A stretch of 23,091 bases of DNA, from positions 1 through 23,091 of the IMG/VR virus record IMGVR_UViG_3300044641_003260, one strand, 5' to 3'. This stretch comes from a virus. Each line of letters opens with the position of its first letter. Within the stretch, counting starts at the first letter, position 1. Both the position numbers and the translations under genes were made by a program. The notes below the pieces were generated by a model. That model had not been told where the DNA came from. It made no database searches and worked only from the letters and a program-made list of their open reading frames with translations. Shown piece after piece: positions 1-8,177 of the stretch.

Positions 1-394
1 CAATTGAGTTGTAAGCCATTAAATTACCAAATGGGTCTGTTATTGGTGTTGAGCTTGTTATTTCAAATACTGTTGGCGTATCATTTGGATAGTTCAACTC
101 TATCCAAATTGGATTGTTGGAGTTATCTCTAATATTAGTTACTTTTTCTCTGTATGTTAATCTTGTTTCTGTTCTAATTTCAATAGTCTGGTTATCTACA
201 TACTTAACAGATATTGCTCTATTGTCTCCACCCCTACTTGTGGCAGAGTTGGTTATTATTCCTTTTGCAAAACAAGGTATAGTTCTTTGGTATATCCAAG
301 ACTTTTTAATTGCTCCAGTATTTGGATCTTGATAGTCTTCTTGAGCATAAACATCTATTTTCATGCTAAGAATAGAGTCTACGATTCTGTTCAT
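1..394 (-). CDS. Head-tail neck/head-closure-like protein, 3' part off the window
   Basis: This reading frame is open from an ATG at 392-394 to the left window edge, giving 131 residues with no stop; the C-terminus lies outside. It begins MNRIVDSILSMKIDVYAQED and contains WIYQRTIPCFAKGI and IWIELNYPNDTPTVFEIT. The start overlaps the stop of the upstream connector gene by one base (TAATG), typical of translational coupling. I recognise no named family with certainty. Position immediately after a gp6/gp15-like connector, small size and predicted beta-rich content fit a head-closure or neck protein. Role is inferred mainly from gene order. The overlapping plus-strand frame here is a shadow. Confidence 0.7.
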   Translation of the reverse strand, partial: MNRIVDSILSMKIDVYAQEDYQDPNTGAIKKSWIYQRTIPCFAKGIITNSATSRGGDNRAISVKYVDNQTIEIRTETRLTYREKVTNIRDNSNNPIWIELNYPNDTPTVFEITSSTPITDPFGNLMAYNSI

Positions 395-1374
395 TATATC
401 AAAACCATTGTGCTTAGGACATACCCTGACAAAAGCTGATCAGCGTAATTGTTTCCAGTTCCGCTAAATGTTGCAGTATCATATTCAAACTGCCAGTCAA
501 ATGTCTGTATACTCTTTAAGTACTTGTTTCTCCAGTCTTTATCCTTAGAGAAAAAATCTTTCATTAGCTCTATTGTTGCTAATTGAACTTCATGTGGGAC
601 CTCATCCCAACCATATCTTCCTTCGATTCTGTAAGCTCCTCCATTTACAAAAGAGCCATTACCGTAATCATTAATGCTTGGAGGTATCATTCCGTTTGCT
701 GTATATACTACATTGTCTAGTAATCCAGACTTGTTTACCTTTATGCCAAAACCACTGGAAGATATTTCTACTGGGACATTCCAGTTATCGATATTATTTA
801 ATCTATCTATAAGAAGTATATCGTTTAGGTGTATTGAGTGTATCTCATTTATCTTGTATGGAAGCGGAAGCACTTCTGATCCTGTAGCGTAAATTATATT
901 TACATCGTCATACAAATAAAACTCTTGTCCAGTATAACTTTCAATAAGTTTTCTAGCATATCTTTCTGCTGCTGCTAAATCTGCAAATGTTTTGTAATTA
1001 GGATCCGACTGATCAAAGCCAAATCCCAGAGAATCTGCAGCTTCTGTTAAATCAACATATGGCTTTACTACATCAAGCAAATGCTCTTTTGTTACACTTT
1101 CTTCATCTACTTCATATTCCCAAACTAGCCTCAATGTCCTTGGTCTATCTGTTAAAGATATTGGAGGGTATACCAGATATACTCCTCTATCTGTTTCTGC
1201 CTCTTCGGCAGTTTGGGTTAGAAGTAAAGTGTTTGGATTTATAGAAGGCTCTACTGATGGATCATTTGTTACATCATAAAATTTAACAGTGGGCAAAGAG
1301 TCTGCTTGGGCTATCCCGCCCTTCCAAAATACTCTTTGCTTTACTGGTGAGTTTGTTCCTACTATAATTTCCAT
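394..1374 (-). CDS. Head-tail connector (adaptor-like) protein
   Basis: A 326-aa protein. The N-terminal ~120 residues look like a beta domain. Residues about 120-155 (AAERYARKLIESYTGQEFY) and 255-300 (RYGWDEVPHEVQLATIELMK, then DFFSKDKDWRNKYL) match the helical pattern of phage head-tail connectors, in which a trimmed tandem of helices follows 'W..VP..V..A...L'. Such adaptors sit between portal and tail and are encoded just after the major capsid protein, as here. The start at ATG 1372-1374 lies 15 nt after the stop of the 131-aa gene and has no clear Shine-Dalgarno, so translation may depend on coupling. It ends in a one-base overlap with the next gene. Family is confident at the functional level, not at the subfamily level. 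Confidence 0.75.
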   Translation of the reverse strand: MEIIVGTNSPVKQRVFWKGGIAQADSLPTVKFYDVTNDPSVEPSINPNTLLLTQTAEEAETDRGVYLVYPPISLTDRPRTLRLVWEYEVDEESVTKEHLLDVVKPYVDLTEAADSLGFGFDQSDPNYKTFADLAAAERYARKLIESYTGQEFYLYDDVNIIYATGSEVLPLPYKINEIHSIHLNDILLIDRLNNIDNWNVPVEISSSGFGIKVNKSGLLDNVVYTANGMIPPSINDYGNGSFVNGGAYRIEGRYGWDEVPHEVQLATIELMKDFFSKDKDWRNKYLKSIQTFDWQFEYDTATFSGTGNNYADQLLSGYVLSTMVLI

Positions 1375-1389
1375 TTGTTGCGTTTAAGC

Positions 1390-1785
1390 TTAGCCGTAAT
1401 ATTCCTGAACTTCCTTTGGTGTGGCTAAACGAAAACCCTCCTCTTTATCAAAAATTTGTTGAGCTGAATCTTTGTGCATTGCTACAAACGGATGGATCTG
1501 AGTAAATGTGTGCCCCATAATATCATATCTATGGTTTGCTCTTGTCATCATAACCAATACTGTATCCTCTGTGCGATCTGCCTTTGGATCAAATACTGGA
1601 AGTACCTCGACCTCTTCTTTTGCATCTTCTACATCTTTAAGTGTTTTTTCATATACTGCATATGTAACACCTTCTTCTGCTAGTGCTGCAATTATATCCT
1701 GCTTGTTCTTAAGTCCGTCTGTTTCAACTGCAAACTCTTCTGCAATTGACTTTAGATCCGCGACCTTTAATGTGTCAAAAGACAT
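1390..1785 (-). CDS. Small virion-module protein with SAP/Rho-N-like helical domain
   Basis: A 131-aa protein. Residues 4-40 (LKVADLKSIAEEF, then LKNKQDIIAALAEEG) have the helix-extended-helix pattern of SAP or Rho-N domains, which often bind nucleic acid. An acidic linker (DVEDAKEEVEVLP) follows, then a compact C-terminal part with HRYDIMGHTFTQIHPFVAMH. Genes with a Rho-N/HeH-like N-terminus directly after the capsid gene are common in phages of high-level similarity to actinophages; their function is not settled. The start is backed by AAAGGAG about 8 nt upstream and by a dedicated promoter after the capsid terminator, so this gene is the first of a separately transcribed connector unit. 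Confidence 0.75.
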   Translation of the reverse strand: MSFDTLKVADLKSIAEEFAVETDGLKNKQDIIAALAEEGVTYAVYEKTLKDVEDAKEEVEVLPVFDPKADRTEDTVLVMMTRANHRYDIMGHTFTQIHPFVAMHKDSAQQIFDKEEGFRLATPKEVQEYYG

Positions 1786-1812
1786 TTAATACTCCTTTTT
1801 CTAGGTAAAACC

Positions 1813-1841
1813 ATTATAGCATTGTATAATTAAAATGAAAA
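1813..1841 (-). promoter_or_regulatory. Promoter for connector genes
   Basis: On the minus strand an extended -10, TGCTATAAT, has its TATAAT at 1818-1813. TTTTCA at 1841-1836 (4 of 6 matches to TTGACA) is exactly 17 nt upstream. The predicted start, near 1806, leaves a short leader carrying AAAGGAG before the ATG at 1785. It overlaps the U-tract of the capsid terminator, so the two form a stop-restart junction. Confidence 0.65.
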
Positions 1842-1863
1842 GCCCCCAAATTTAATTGGGGGC
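1834..1863 (-). terminator. Rho-independent terminator after the major capsid gene
   Basis: On the minus strand, GCCCCCAA at 1863-1856 pairs with TTGGGGGC at 1849-1842 around a short AT loop, followed by TTTTCATT. The GC-rich stem of at least eight pairs plus the T-tract directly after the capsid stop at 1885 is a textbook intrinsic terminator. It separates high-level capsid expression from the connector genes. Confidence 0.85.
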
Positions 1864-1884
1864 CTCTCTGTGATTAATTCCTAA

Positions 1885-2934
1885 TTAGGAAGCAACCTTA
1901 ACGTTCTTTACAACGACCCAAGCGTCTGCCTGCTCGATTTGAACGCCAACACGAGTATACATTGTGTACTCGATTGAGTCCTTACGTGGCCAGAAGAATC
2001 GGTAAACAGTTACGTCACGCTTAACACCAACAACAACGTTGTTAGGGAATGTTAAGTGAACATCTCCGTGTGATCCTGCAGCCTGTGCGTAATCGCCAGC
2101 CTGTGTCTCTGGAAGAAGTGGAACTTCAACGATTGGAATACCAAATGCGTATGGAGCTACATATCCTGCTGGACCTCCAAGAACTGGAACATCACCACGG
2201 ATGATGCCTGAAGCAATGTCCTGTGGAGTAACGTTCTGAATGTTCTGTGAGTTTGAGTATAGGTAATCCTGGATCAAGTTTGATCCTGCAAGGAAGCGTA
2301 GGTCTGTACGACGTTGCTTGTACTTGCGTGGAAGTGCCTTAAGTGCTGAGTTAAATACAGCACGAGAAAGTCCTGCACCTGCTGCGTCTACGACGTGTGC
2401 ATTTGCCTTGGCCTTCTTTACAACACCGTCAAATGCTTTGTAAAGAGCATCTGATGAAAGTGCTGTGTTACCGTTAAGTAGAACGTCTTCAATATCGTTA
2501 CCAGCCTGAGTTGCCATCATACGTGCGATGTGGTCTTCTAGATCTGGACCTTCGATATTGTCTTCTAGTGACTCTGTTGAGAGCTCCCAGTCAAGACGTA
2601 GCTTCTTTGTTGTGAGAGAGATCTTTGAGAATGTGACTGCTGCGTTTGTGCCAGTGTTGTCACCTTCTGTTGCGAGCTTCATAAGCTTCTCGCCTACTCC
2701 GACTCTATCAATTTCTGTTGTGTCAGACTTCATTCTAACTGTACGTGCGACTTTTCCGATTACGGTTGCGTCGAACATATAGTCTAGGAAACGAGCTGAT
2801 TGCTCTGGGTTAAGAAGACCACCGTTGCCATTTTCAGACGCAGTGTGAATGCCTTCTCCACCAGTTGTTGATGCGAAAGTACCTGTAGCTGTTGTACCAG
2901 CTGCGATTGCTTTCTCTAATGTTTCATTACTCAT
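1885..2934 (-). CDS. Major capsid protein, HK97 fold
   Basis: A 349-aa protein with the hallmarks of the HK97-like capsid family. After a flexible N-terminus rich in Gly/Thr it has LLNPEQSARFLDYMFDATV (about residues 40-58), then VARTVRMKSDTTEIDRVGVG, KKLRLDWELSTESLEDNIEG and a helix IARMMATQAGNDIEDVLLNG, the N-arm/E-loop/spine-helix order of these proteins. The C-terminal half has the P/A domain elements and ends with VTVYRFFWPRKDSIEYTMYTRVGVQI. It follows the protease-scaffold gene by 15 nt, with AGGTGA upstream of the ATG, and is followed by a strong terminator. It forms the icosahedral shell. Codon choice is visibly higher in C-ending codons than in neighbouring genes, as expected for the most abundant product. 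Confidence 0.93.
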   Translation of the reverse strand: MSNETLEKAIAAGTTATGTFASTTGGEGIHTASENGNGGLLNPEQSARFLDYMFDATVIGKVARTVRMKSDTTEIDRVGVGEKLMKLATEGDNTGTNAAVTFSKISLTTKKLRLDWELSTESLEDNIEGPDLEDHIARMMATQAGNDIEDVLLNGNTALSSDALYKAFDGVVKKAKANAHVVDAAGAGLSRAVFNSALKALPRKYKQRRTDLRFLAGSNLIQDYLYSNSQNIQNVTPQDIASGIIRGDVPVLGGPAGYVAPYAFGIPIVEVPLLPETQAGDYAQAAGSHGDVHLTFPNNVVVGVKRDVTVYRFFWPRKDSIEYTMYTRVGVQIEQADAWVVVKNVKVAS

Positions 2935-2949
2935 ATTATTTCACCTACC

Positions 2950-4314
2950 CTAGTTAAATATTTCGTTTACGGAACCGAGGAAAGAACCGTTCCATTTTGA
3001 TTTGTTTGTTGCTACTACCGCAGACCCGCCAAGGTCTGAGGACTTCTTGATTGCTGTATCGCCTTCTACGGCATCTACACGCTTTTGAACACCATCAATG
3101 GTGCCCTTTATTTCTGTTACAGCTGCACTAAGTGCGCTGTGCTTTTCTGCTAATTCTGTAATTTGAGCATTTAAGCCCTTGCTAAAAGTCTCTACAGTTT
3201 CTTTGATTTCAGAAACCTGTAATGCATTTGCCTCTGTAGCCTTGCTAAGAGTATCTGCAAAGAATCCCTTTAGGTCTACTAACATTTTTGCAAAATCAGG
3301 CTCTTGTACTTCAACTGCAGCTGACGCATCTGCGTCTACTGACTTAAAGACATCTACAGAAGCAGAGTCTGCATCTTCTGCTTGAGCAGCTGGTGCATCT
3401 TCGACGGCCTCGACGTTAGTCTCAACCATGGTCTCTTCAACGATTGCTTCGACAGCTGGTGCTTCTGCAACTGGTGTTGCTTCTACAACTACTGAATCTT
3501 CAGCTTTTACGTTTAGTTTTTCCACTTCATTACCTCCTTGTACGTTTGCCTGTTTTGCGATTGTTTGTGTTGCAGGCAACGGAACTCTTGACTTCTTAAA
3601 TGAAGCAAGAACTTTATCTATCTCTTTTGATTTGTTTATGTCTGAGCTTTCAACCCATCCAATTAGCGTAGCCTCTTTACCAGTAACTGGAGATGAGTAT
3701 GTCTTGTCTGTTGAGATGAAAACAGAGTCGCTATCTTCGCAATAAAAAATATTTTCTGTGACAACATCTGCTGCCATTCCTTTAAAAATAAGTTGACCAT
3801 TCATTTTTTCTATTGAAATAATATTGCACATTTCATTTGCTGGTGAGTCTACAATTGAAAGTTCTACAAGGTCGTAGTCTTTAATAAATCGTACAGACTC
3901 TCCTGTTACTTTATTTATTTCGTTGTCTGAGTCTTTAATCTTGCCGCCAATTGAAAATCCAGAAAGTGTTCCATCGAGAACTTTCTCCCATGTATCTTGT
4001 GCGCCTTTTGAGATGTATGAAGTTACGTAAACTCCGTTGTAAAATTCTTTTGATTTTTGATCGTAGTAAGTCTCTGGCTTAAATGAAACAACCTTACCTA
4101 CTGCAAGTGGCTGATGCATTTCTCTGAGGTTTCCTCTAAATGCTTCGAATGCTTTTAGGCTTGCCTCTGCTGTTACTACGTCACCAGTTTGGTCTACGTT
4201 ATCTAGAGTTGCAAATCCAGACACGGTTCTATTCTCCCTGTTTACTTTTGTAAAAGGAACAGATAAATGAAGGTTTTGGCCGTCAGAAGACCACTGACTT
4301 TTTTCGATGTTCAT
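2950..4314 (-). CDS. Prohead protease (HK97/U35-like) fused to a scaffold-like C-terminal region
   Basis: A 454-aa protein in two parts. Residues about 15-175 are a herpesvirus-assemblin/HK97-type serine protease: VSGFATLDNVDQTGDVV, then REMHQP with likely catalytic His67, GTLSGFSIGG with likely catalytic Ser121, and YDLVELSIVDSPANEM completing the active site. From about residue 250 it turns acidic and Ala/Val/Glu-rich, then into a long predicted coiled coil (SKATEANALQVSEIKETVET, ITELAEKHSALSAAVTEIKG). That region looks like an internal scaffold later digested by the protease. Total length is about twice that of a stand-alone protease, and no separate scaffold gene lies between it and the capsid gene. 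The ATG at 4314 has no Shine-Dalgarno but sits 7 nt after a -10 box. Confidence 0.9.
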   Translation of the reverse strand: MNIEKSQWSSDGQNLHLSVPFTKVNRENRTVSGFATLDNVDQTGDVVTAEASLKAFEAFRGNLREMHQPLAVGKVVSFKPETYYDQKSKEFYNGVYVTSYISKGAQDTWEKVLDGTLSGFSIGGKIKDSDNEINKVTGESVRFIKDYDLVELSIVDSPANEMCNIISIEKMNGQLIFKGMAADVVTENIFYCEDSDSVFISTDKTYSSPVTGKEATLIGWVESSDINKSKEIDKVLASFKKSRVPLPATQTIAKQANVQGGNEVEKLNVKAEDSVVVEATPVAEAPAVEAIVEETMVETNVEAVEDAPAAQAEDADSASVDVFKSVDADASAAVEVQEPDFAKMLVDLKGFFADTLSKATEANALQVSEIKETVETFSKGLNAQITELAEKHSALSAAVTEIKGTIDGVQKRVDAVEGDTAIKKSSDLGGSAVVATNKSKWNGSFLGSVNEIFN

Positions 4315-4321
4315 ATGCTTA

Positions 4322-4350
4322 ATTTTATACTTATCTATCTAAAAAGGCAA
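4322..4350 (-). promoter_or_regulatory. Promoter for the protease-capsid unit, near-leaderless
   Basis: In the gap after the portal gene the minus strand has TTGCCT at 4350-4345, a 17-nt spacer and TAAAAT at 4327-4322. Seven bases later comes the protease ATG. The start of transcription would fall on or within a base or two of the ATG, and no ribosome-binding site is present. Confidence 0.5.
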
Positions 4351-4367
4351 ATCGTAGTTGATTGGAT

Positions 4368-5951
4368 TTAGTCGACTCTGCTTCCGTCGCCTTTTGCATT
4401 TCTTCCTTCTCCGACTTTATCGGAAGAGGCTGCGGATCTTTCTGAATCCCTGGCTCTAGTTTTACCAGCGGTTGCTTTTTGATCGGCTGCCTGCTGTGGC
4501 TTTAAATCTACCATTTCGTCTCCGCCATCTACTGGAATCATACCCTTTCTAATTCTAACTTCATTAGGGGTAATTACCTGCATTCTAAGATATCTTTCAT
4601 CTATCTGAGATTGTGTATCTTCATCAGTCAATGTAAGCTCTTCAAATTTAATTTTTAGAGCGTCAGTCTTTTCTTCAATTATTGCATTAATTCTTTTTTC
4701 TAGTCTCATTTGTGCTGGACGGCAAACCTGCTCTTTAAATGTTTTGTCTGCGTCTCTTGCAACTGCTAAATTTACTCCCTCTGGAGTTCCAATTTTATTA
4801 ATTGGCACACGGTGAGCCAAGAGAATTTCATCTCTGTTAGACTGTCTATAAATATTAAATGATGATTCTTGAGCGCCAGCCTCAACTGGTTCCATTTTAA
4901 ATTCAACTTTATTGTCTGGAGTATCCGCTGGAAGTGGGATATAAAGTGATCTATGGTTTTTGCCCTTGAGTCCAACCTGGAAAAATTCTAGCAGCTTTCT
5001 TTCTGACTCTGGAGAAAGCTTTGCACCTTTTACTGTAATAATATATCTTGGTACCGCTTTATTCTCAAAGTAATCTAGGTTATATCTTCCAGCAAATTCA
5101 TTACCAGCCAGTGACATTTGTGCAGCAACAATATCTGGAATTCCATAATAGTTGTTCATTGGAGTGTACTTTTTTAGGTGAATAATTTCATTTGGTCTAT
5201 CTTCAACGTCACCAATTGGATTAGGAGTTTCTATGTCTCCAAAGTTTCTAAAGAATACAGCCTTGCCATAAAGCAACTGCATGAAACCATCACGAAGTCT
5301 TCTTACTCTCATTGTCTTTGCTGGGATATGTCCGATATATCCGATATCTCCTGCTGTTGTTCTACCAATTTCAATATAGCCGTTTCCTGTAGCTTCCAAA
5401 TCGGTATAAACCTTTATTAAAGTTTCAGTAAATGTATCTTCATCATTAGTGGTATCAAGCCACTCTTGAAGATCTTGCTTTAGTTTATTTAGCTTTCTTC
5501 TAGCTCTATCTAATTGCTTGGTATCTGTTATCGCATCTATAGCATCATTAGTTTTTCTTGTCTCAGTGAATGAATATCCAAGTCCCACGATGTTTGCAAC
5601 CTTTGCATTTATCGCAGCATAGTTATATGTTGATACTTCATAAATCTGAGATAAATACTCTAGATTATATATTGGCTGAACAAGGTCAAACATAGCATAT
5701 CCAGTTACCGCTTGCTGAAGAAGGTTCTGTTGTGTTGCCGCACCATCTTTACCAGTAAATGATTTTGCAAAATCTCTGTTTACTTTTCTTTTAAAATTAG
5801 TTCCCAAGCCTCTTATTTTTTTTAGCTCATCTATACCTACTGCAAATGGGTCTACGTGTTCTTTTTCTTTTTTAAATGAAAAAAGATCTGAGCTGTTTTT
5901 TACAGAAACTTCGTATGTATCTTCTGGGCCGTCTTCTAAAAATTGTGTCAT
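4368..5951 (-). CDS. Portal protein (PBSX/HK97-like family)
   Basis: A 527-aa portal. Diagnostic segments are the N-terminal VQPIYNLEYLSQIYEVSTYN with YAAINAKVANIVGLGY, the wing segment DLEATGNGYIEIGRTTAGDI, NEIIHLKKYTPMNNYYGIPD, and the stem/crown region NRDEILLAHRVPINKIGTPE followed by the clip-proximal helices CRPAQMRLEKRINAIIEEK. The C-terminal ~40 residues are polar and disordered (RARDSERSAASSDKVGEG). Portal rings sit at the capsid vertex where DNA enters and leaves. The ATG overlaps the stop of the upstream 112-aa gene (ATGA) and is preceded by GAGGGGGA. Length and order are normal for the family. Confidence 0.93.
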   Translation of the reverse strand: MTQFLEDGPEDTYEVSVKNSSDLFSFKKEKEHVDPFAVGIDELKKIRGLGTNFKRKVNRDFAKSFTGKDGAATQQNLLQQAVTGYAMFDLVQPIYNLEYLSQIYEVSTYNYAAINAKVANIVGLGYSFTETRKTNDAIDAITDTKQLDRARRKLNKLKQDLQEWLDTTNDEDTFTETLIKVYTDLEATGNGYIEIGRTTAGDIGYIGHIPAKTMRVRRLRDGFMQLLYGKAVFFRNFGDIETPNPIGDVEDRPNEIIHLKKYTPMNNYYGIPDIVAAQMSLAGNEFAGRYNLDYFENKAVPRYIITVKGAKLSPESERKLLEFFQVGLKGKNHRSLYIPLPADTPDNKVEFKMEPVEAGAQESSFNIYRQSNRDEILLAHRVPINKIGTPEGVNLAVARDADKTFKEQVCRPAQMRLEKRINAIIEEKTDALKIKFEELTLTDEDTQSQIDERYLRMQVITPNEVRIRKGMIPVDGGDEMVDLKPQQAADQKATAGKTRARDSERSAASSDKVGEGRNAKGDGSRVD

Positions 5952-6286
5952 GTTACTGATCCCCCTCGCAGAACTGAATCTTTGTATTCTCCGATATCAA
6001 GGGTGTCTGGTGTTAGACCCCACTTAAGTCTTTGATTTTGGTATTCAAACTCTTCGTCGTCAATTTTTCTTCTTCCAGACAAAAACTTAGGCTGTCCCTC
6101 ATAAATTCCATAGTGTCTTACTGCATCTGCTAGCAGTGCCATCCTAGCACGGTTTCCCTTTTTAGAAGTTATTGAAAGAAAGTTACCGTCATCGTCGCCA
6201 ATCCATCGTCCGTCTGGCATTTCCCATACGTATATTCCGAGAGTTGTTTCCTCGATTATTTGGCTTTTTTGATTTAAGATGTCCAT
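5948..6286 (-). CDS. Small uncharacterised protein coupled to the portal gene
   Basis: A 112-aa soluble protein of unknown function. Visible features are GIYVWEMPDGRWIGDDDGNF near the start, a basic helical stretch (KKGNRARMALLADAVRHYGI) and a charged C-terminus with FLSGRRKIDDEEFEYQNQRL. There are no membrane segments or cysteines. It shares a four-base ATGA overlap with the portal gene, so it is probably co-translated and could assist portal or packaging, but I do not recognise a family. The ATG at 6286 lacks a Shine-Dalgarno; a candidate promoter ends about 9 nt upstream. Confidence 0.75.
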   Translation of the reverse strand: MDILNQKSQIIEETTLGIYVWEMPDGRWIGDDDGNFLSITSKKGNRARMALLADAVRHYGIYEGQPKFLSGRRKIDDEEFEYQNQRLKWGLTPDTLDIGEYKDSVLRGGSVT

Positions 6287-6295
6287 ATGTTAAAT

Positions 6296-6324
6296 AGTTT
6301 ACCATTATTCTTAGTAAAAGTCCA
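6296..6324 (-). promoter_or_regulatory. Candidate promoter for the portal unit
   Basis: The minus strand has TGGACT at 6324-6319 (4 of 6 to the -35 consensus), 17 nt, then TAAACT at 6301-6296 preceded by TGG (extended -10). The ATG at 6286 is 9 nt after it and has no Shine-Dalgarno. This would give a leader of only a few bases. The -10 is imperfect, so confidence is modest. Confidence 0.4.
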
Positions 6325-6351
6325 TCCAAATGTATGGTGTTAGGACATTTT
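6317..6351 (-). terminator. Weak hairpin after the LamG-like gene
   Basis: On the minus strand an A-run plus GTCC (6351-6343 region) can pair with GGAC plus TTTT (6324-6317), with a further ACCA/TGGA pairing inside. The short GC core makes it a weak candidate terminator between the fibre genes and the head genes. It overlaps the -35 of the candidate portal promoter. Confidence 0.3.
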
Positions 6352-6359
6352 TTTTAAAA

Positions 6360-8174
6360 TTATACGCTTTGATCGTCAAATGATCTAATGAAGTAGGCAG
6401 TTTCGTCCAAGCCAGTGCTGCTTTCAGATATTACGATAGCTGGATTTTCGACCACAACTGAGGTATCTGAGCAATAAAGCCTATAATTATCCAATGCCTC
6501 TGAAGATGTAAAGGCTTGCTCATAAAAAGCTATATTGGTATATGTATTTGCAGAACCATATTCTGTGTCTAATTGATTTTGATTAAACTTAATATTGCTG
6601 GCTGGGTCATCTAATACTACAAGAATGTGATGAGATATATCATTTAGCAAGAATGTCGACTTATTTGTTTCTGATGTTCTATCTATTCCATTTACGTATA
6701 TCTTATCGATCCCGCTTTTTGTTAATGTGCCATCTGCTGACCATTTAATATAGGATGAGTCTGATGAAAACAAAACATTTTGTGAGCCTGTTGGAGTAAA
6801 GAACATTTCAATAGTCGTTGGCTCTATTGGCAAATCTACGGAAAATCCGTGTCCATTATTCATTGATAGTCCATTATACTTATTCTGCATTCTTACTGGA
6901 TAATTATATTGACCTACTGAATAGTCATAATCTGAATATATTCTAGCTCCAGAATTGTCTGCATACAAATCTTTATTCGAATACATATCAATCTCTAGTT
7001 TATCAAAATAGGGTAGATCAAATGAAGAGTCGTCTGTACTCATTGTAACTCTTATATCAAATATCGGGCTGTTAAGATTTTCATTTTTATTGTAGTAGGG
7101 TAGTGGTGAATTATTTTGGCACACCGCCCAATCTTGATCTGGTACCTTTATTTCAATCAAAATATTGTCTACGTCTTGTCCGTATATAATTCTTGATGAG
7201 TTTATACTTTCTGGATTTGGGACGTATAGTCTTTCTTCGAAGGTAAATAATTTTGCTTCTGATGTTTCAGTTTTAGCAAACTCTATCCTGCCTTCTTCTG
7301 CATTATAATATGCGTCTTCAGATGCAAGCTGGTCCAGAGATTTTATCCCTGGGTATCTATAAGAAACATCTGGTCTAACTGAAGATAAATTTAATGAGAA
7401 CAATATTCCATTTTTTGTATATACTATTTGTGAATACTTTGTTTCTTTATATCCCTGCCTGTAATGATTTAATACTTTTGAGTCATCGAGCTCATATCCA
7501 TAGACTGCTGCACAGTCTACTATAAATTTTTTATTTGTATTGGATGGACCTATAGCTAAGTTTAGGCTTTCATTTGTAAACTTAAACCCTGGGGTAACAA
7601 ACTTATCTGATACTATTTCTCCATTTACGTATAAAGAAATTTTGTCTTTTGAAAACACTCCTACGGCATGAATGACTTTATTTTTTGTAATTTTGTGCCA
7701 TACGCTTTCTGACTCATTGCATTTAAAAATAACATTTTCATTGCTATAAAATAGGCCTATTGAATTTAAGGCATCCCCTAATATTAGGTATTCTTCTGAG
7801 TCAGATCTATCTGGACTAAACCATATTTCAAATGAAAATGCTCCGTCTGGGTTTTTATTGTTTGCAACTCCTAATGCTTTTAAGCTTATCTGTGTATCTT
7901 CATTAATTTCAGTTCCTCTTACGCCCGCGCCTATGATAGGCAAAACTTCCATGTCGGAAGTATTAATTGCATACCCTTCCATGCCATTACCAGAGTAATC
8001 AATTATTGGAAGACCGCTAACAGCCGCATACGAAACACCATTATCCTTCAAATCCTGATAAGTTGCATATAGTGTTGTTAAGTTACTGTATACTCCAGCT
8101 TCTCCAGAACGAACTTCATCTAGCAAGTAAAACGCAAGTGGGTTATCGTTTAAGACATTGTATTTATATGACAT
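6360..8174 (-). CDS. LamG/concanavalin-like virion protein (receptor-binding or minor tail protein)
   Basis: A 604-aa protein starting MSYKYNVLNDNPLAFYLLDE, a common opening for phage LamG-type proteins ('dnp.gYYrLdE'). Residues about 100-240 form a first concanavalin-like lectin domain: GAFSFEIWFSPDRS, VGVFSKDKISLYVNGEIV, then CAAVYGYELDDSKVLNHYRQ. A beta-rich middle follows (250-430). A second, more divergent LamG-like domain covers about 445-585 with FSVDLPIEPTTIEMFFTPTG, IYVNGIDRTSE and AFYEQAFTSSEALDNYRLYC. Such domains bind carbohydrate or decorate virions. It starts 3 nt after the collagen-like gene, with AGAGG about 9 nt upstream, so the two are probably one transcript. Exact virion position is not known. 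Confidence 0.7.
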   Translation of the reverse strand: MSYKYNVLNDNPLAFYLLDEVRSGEAGVYSNLTTLYATYQDLKDNGVSYAAVSGLPIIDYSGNGMEGYAINTSDMEVLPIIGAGVRGTEINEDTQISLKALGVANNKNPDGAFSFEIWFSPDRSDSEEYLILGDALNSIGLFYSNENVIFKCNESESVWHKITKNKVIHAVGVFSKDKISLYVNGEIVSDKFVTPGFKFTNESLNLAIGPSNTNKKFIVDCAAVYGYELDDSKVLNHYRQGYKETKYSQIVYTKNGILFSLNLSSVRPDVSYRYPGIKSLDQLASEDAYYNAEEGRIEFAKTETSEAKLFTFEERLYVPNPESINSSRIIYGQDVDNILIEIKVPDQDWAVCQNNSPLPYYNKNENLNSPIFDIRVTMSTDDSSFDLPYFDKLEIDMYSNKDLYADNSGARIYSDYDYSVGQYNYPVRMQNKYNGLSMNNGHGFSVDLPIEPTTIEMFFTPTGSQNVLFSSDSSYIKWSADGTLTKSGIDKIYVNGIDRTSETNKSTFLLNDISHHILVVLDDPASNIKFNQNQLDTEYGSANTYTNIAFYEQAFTSSEALDNYRLYCSDTSVVVENPAIVISESSTGLDETAYFIRSFDDQSV

Positions 8175-8177
8175 GTC

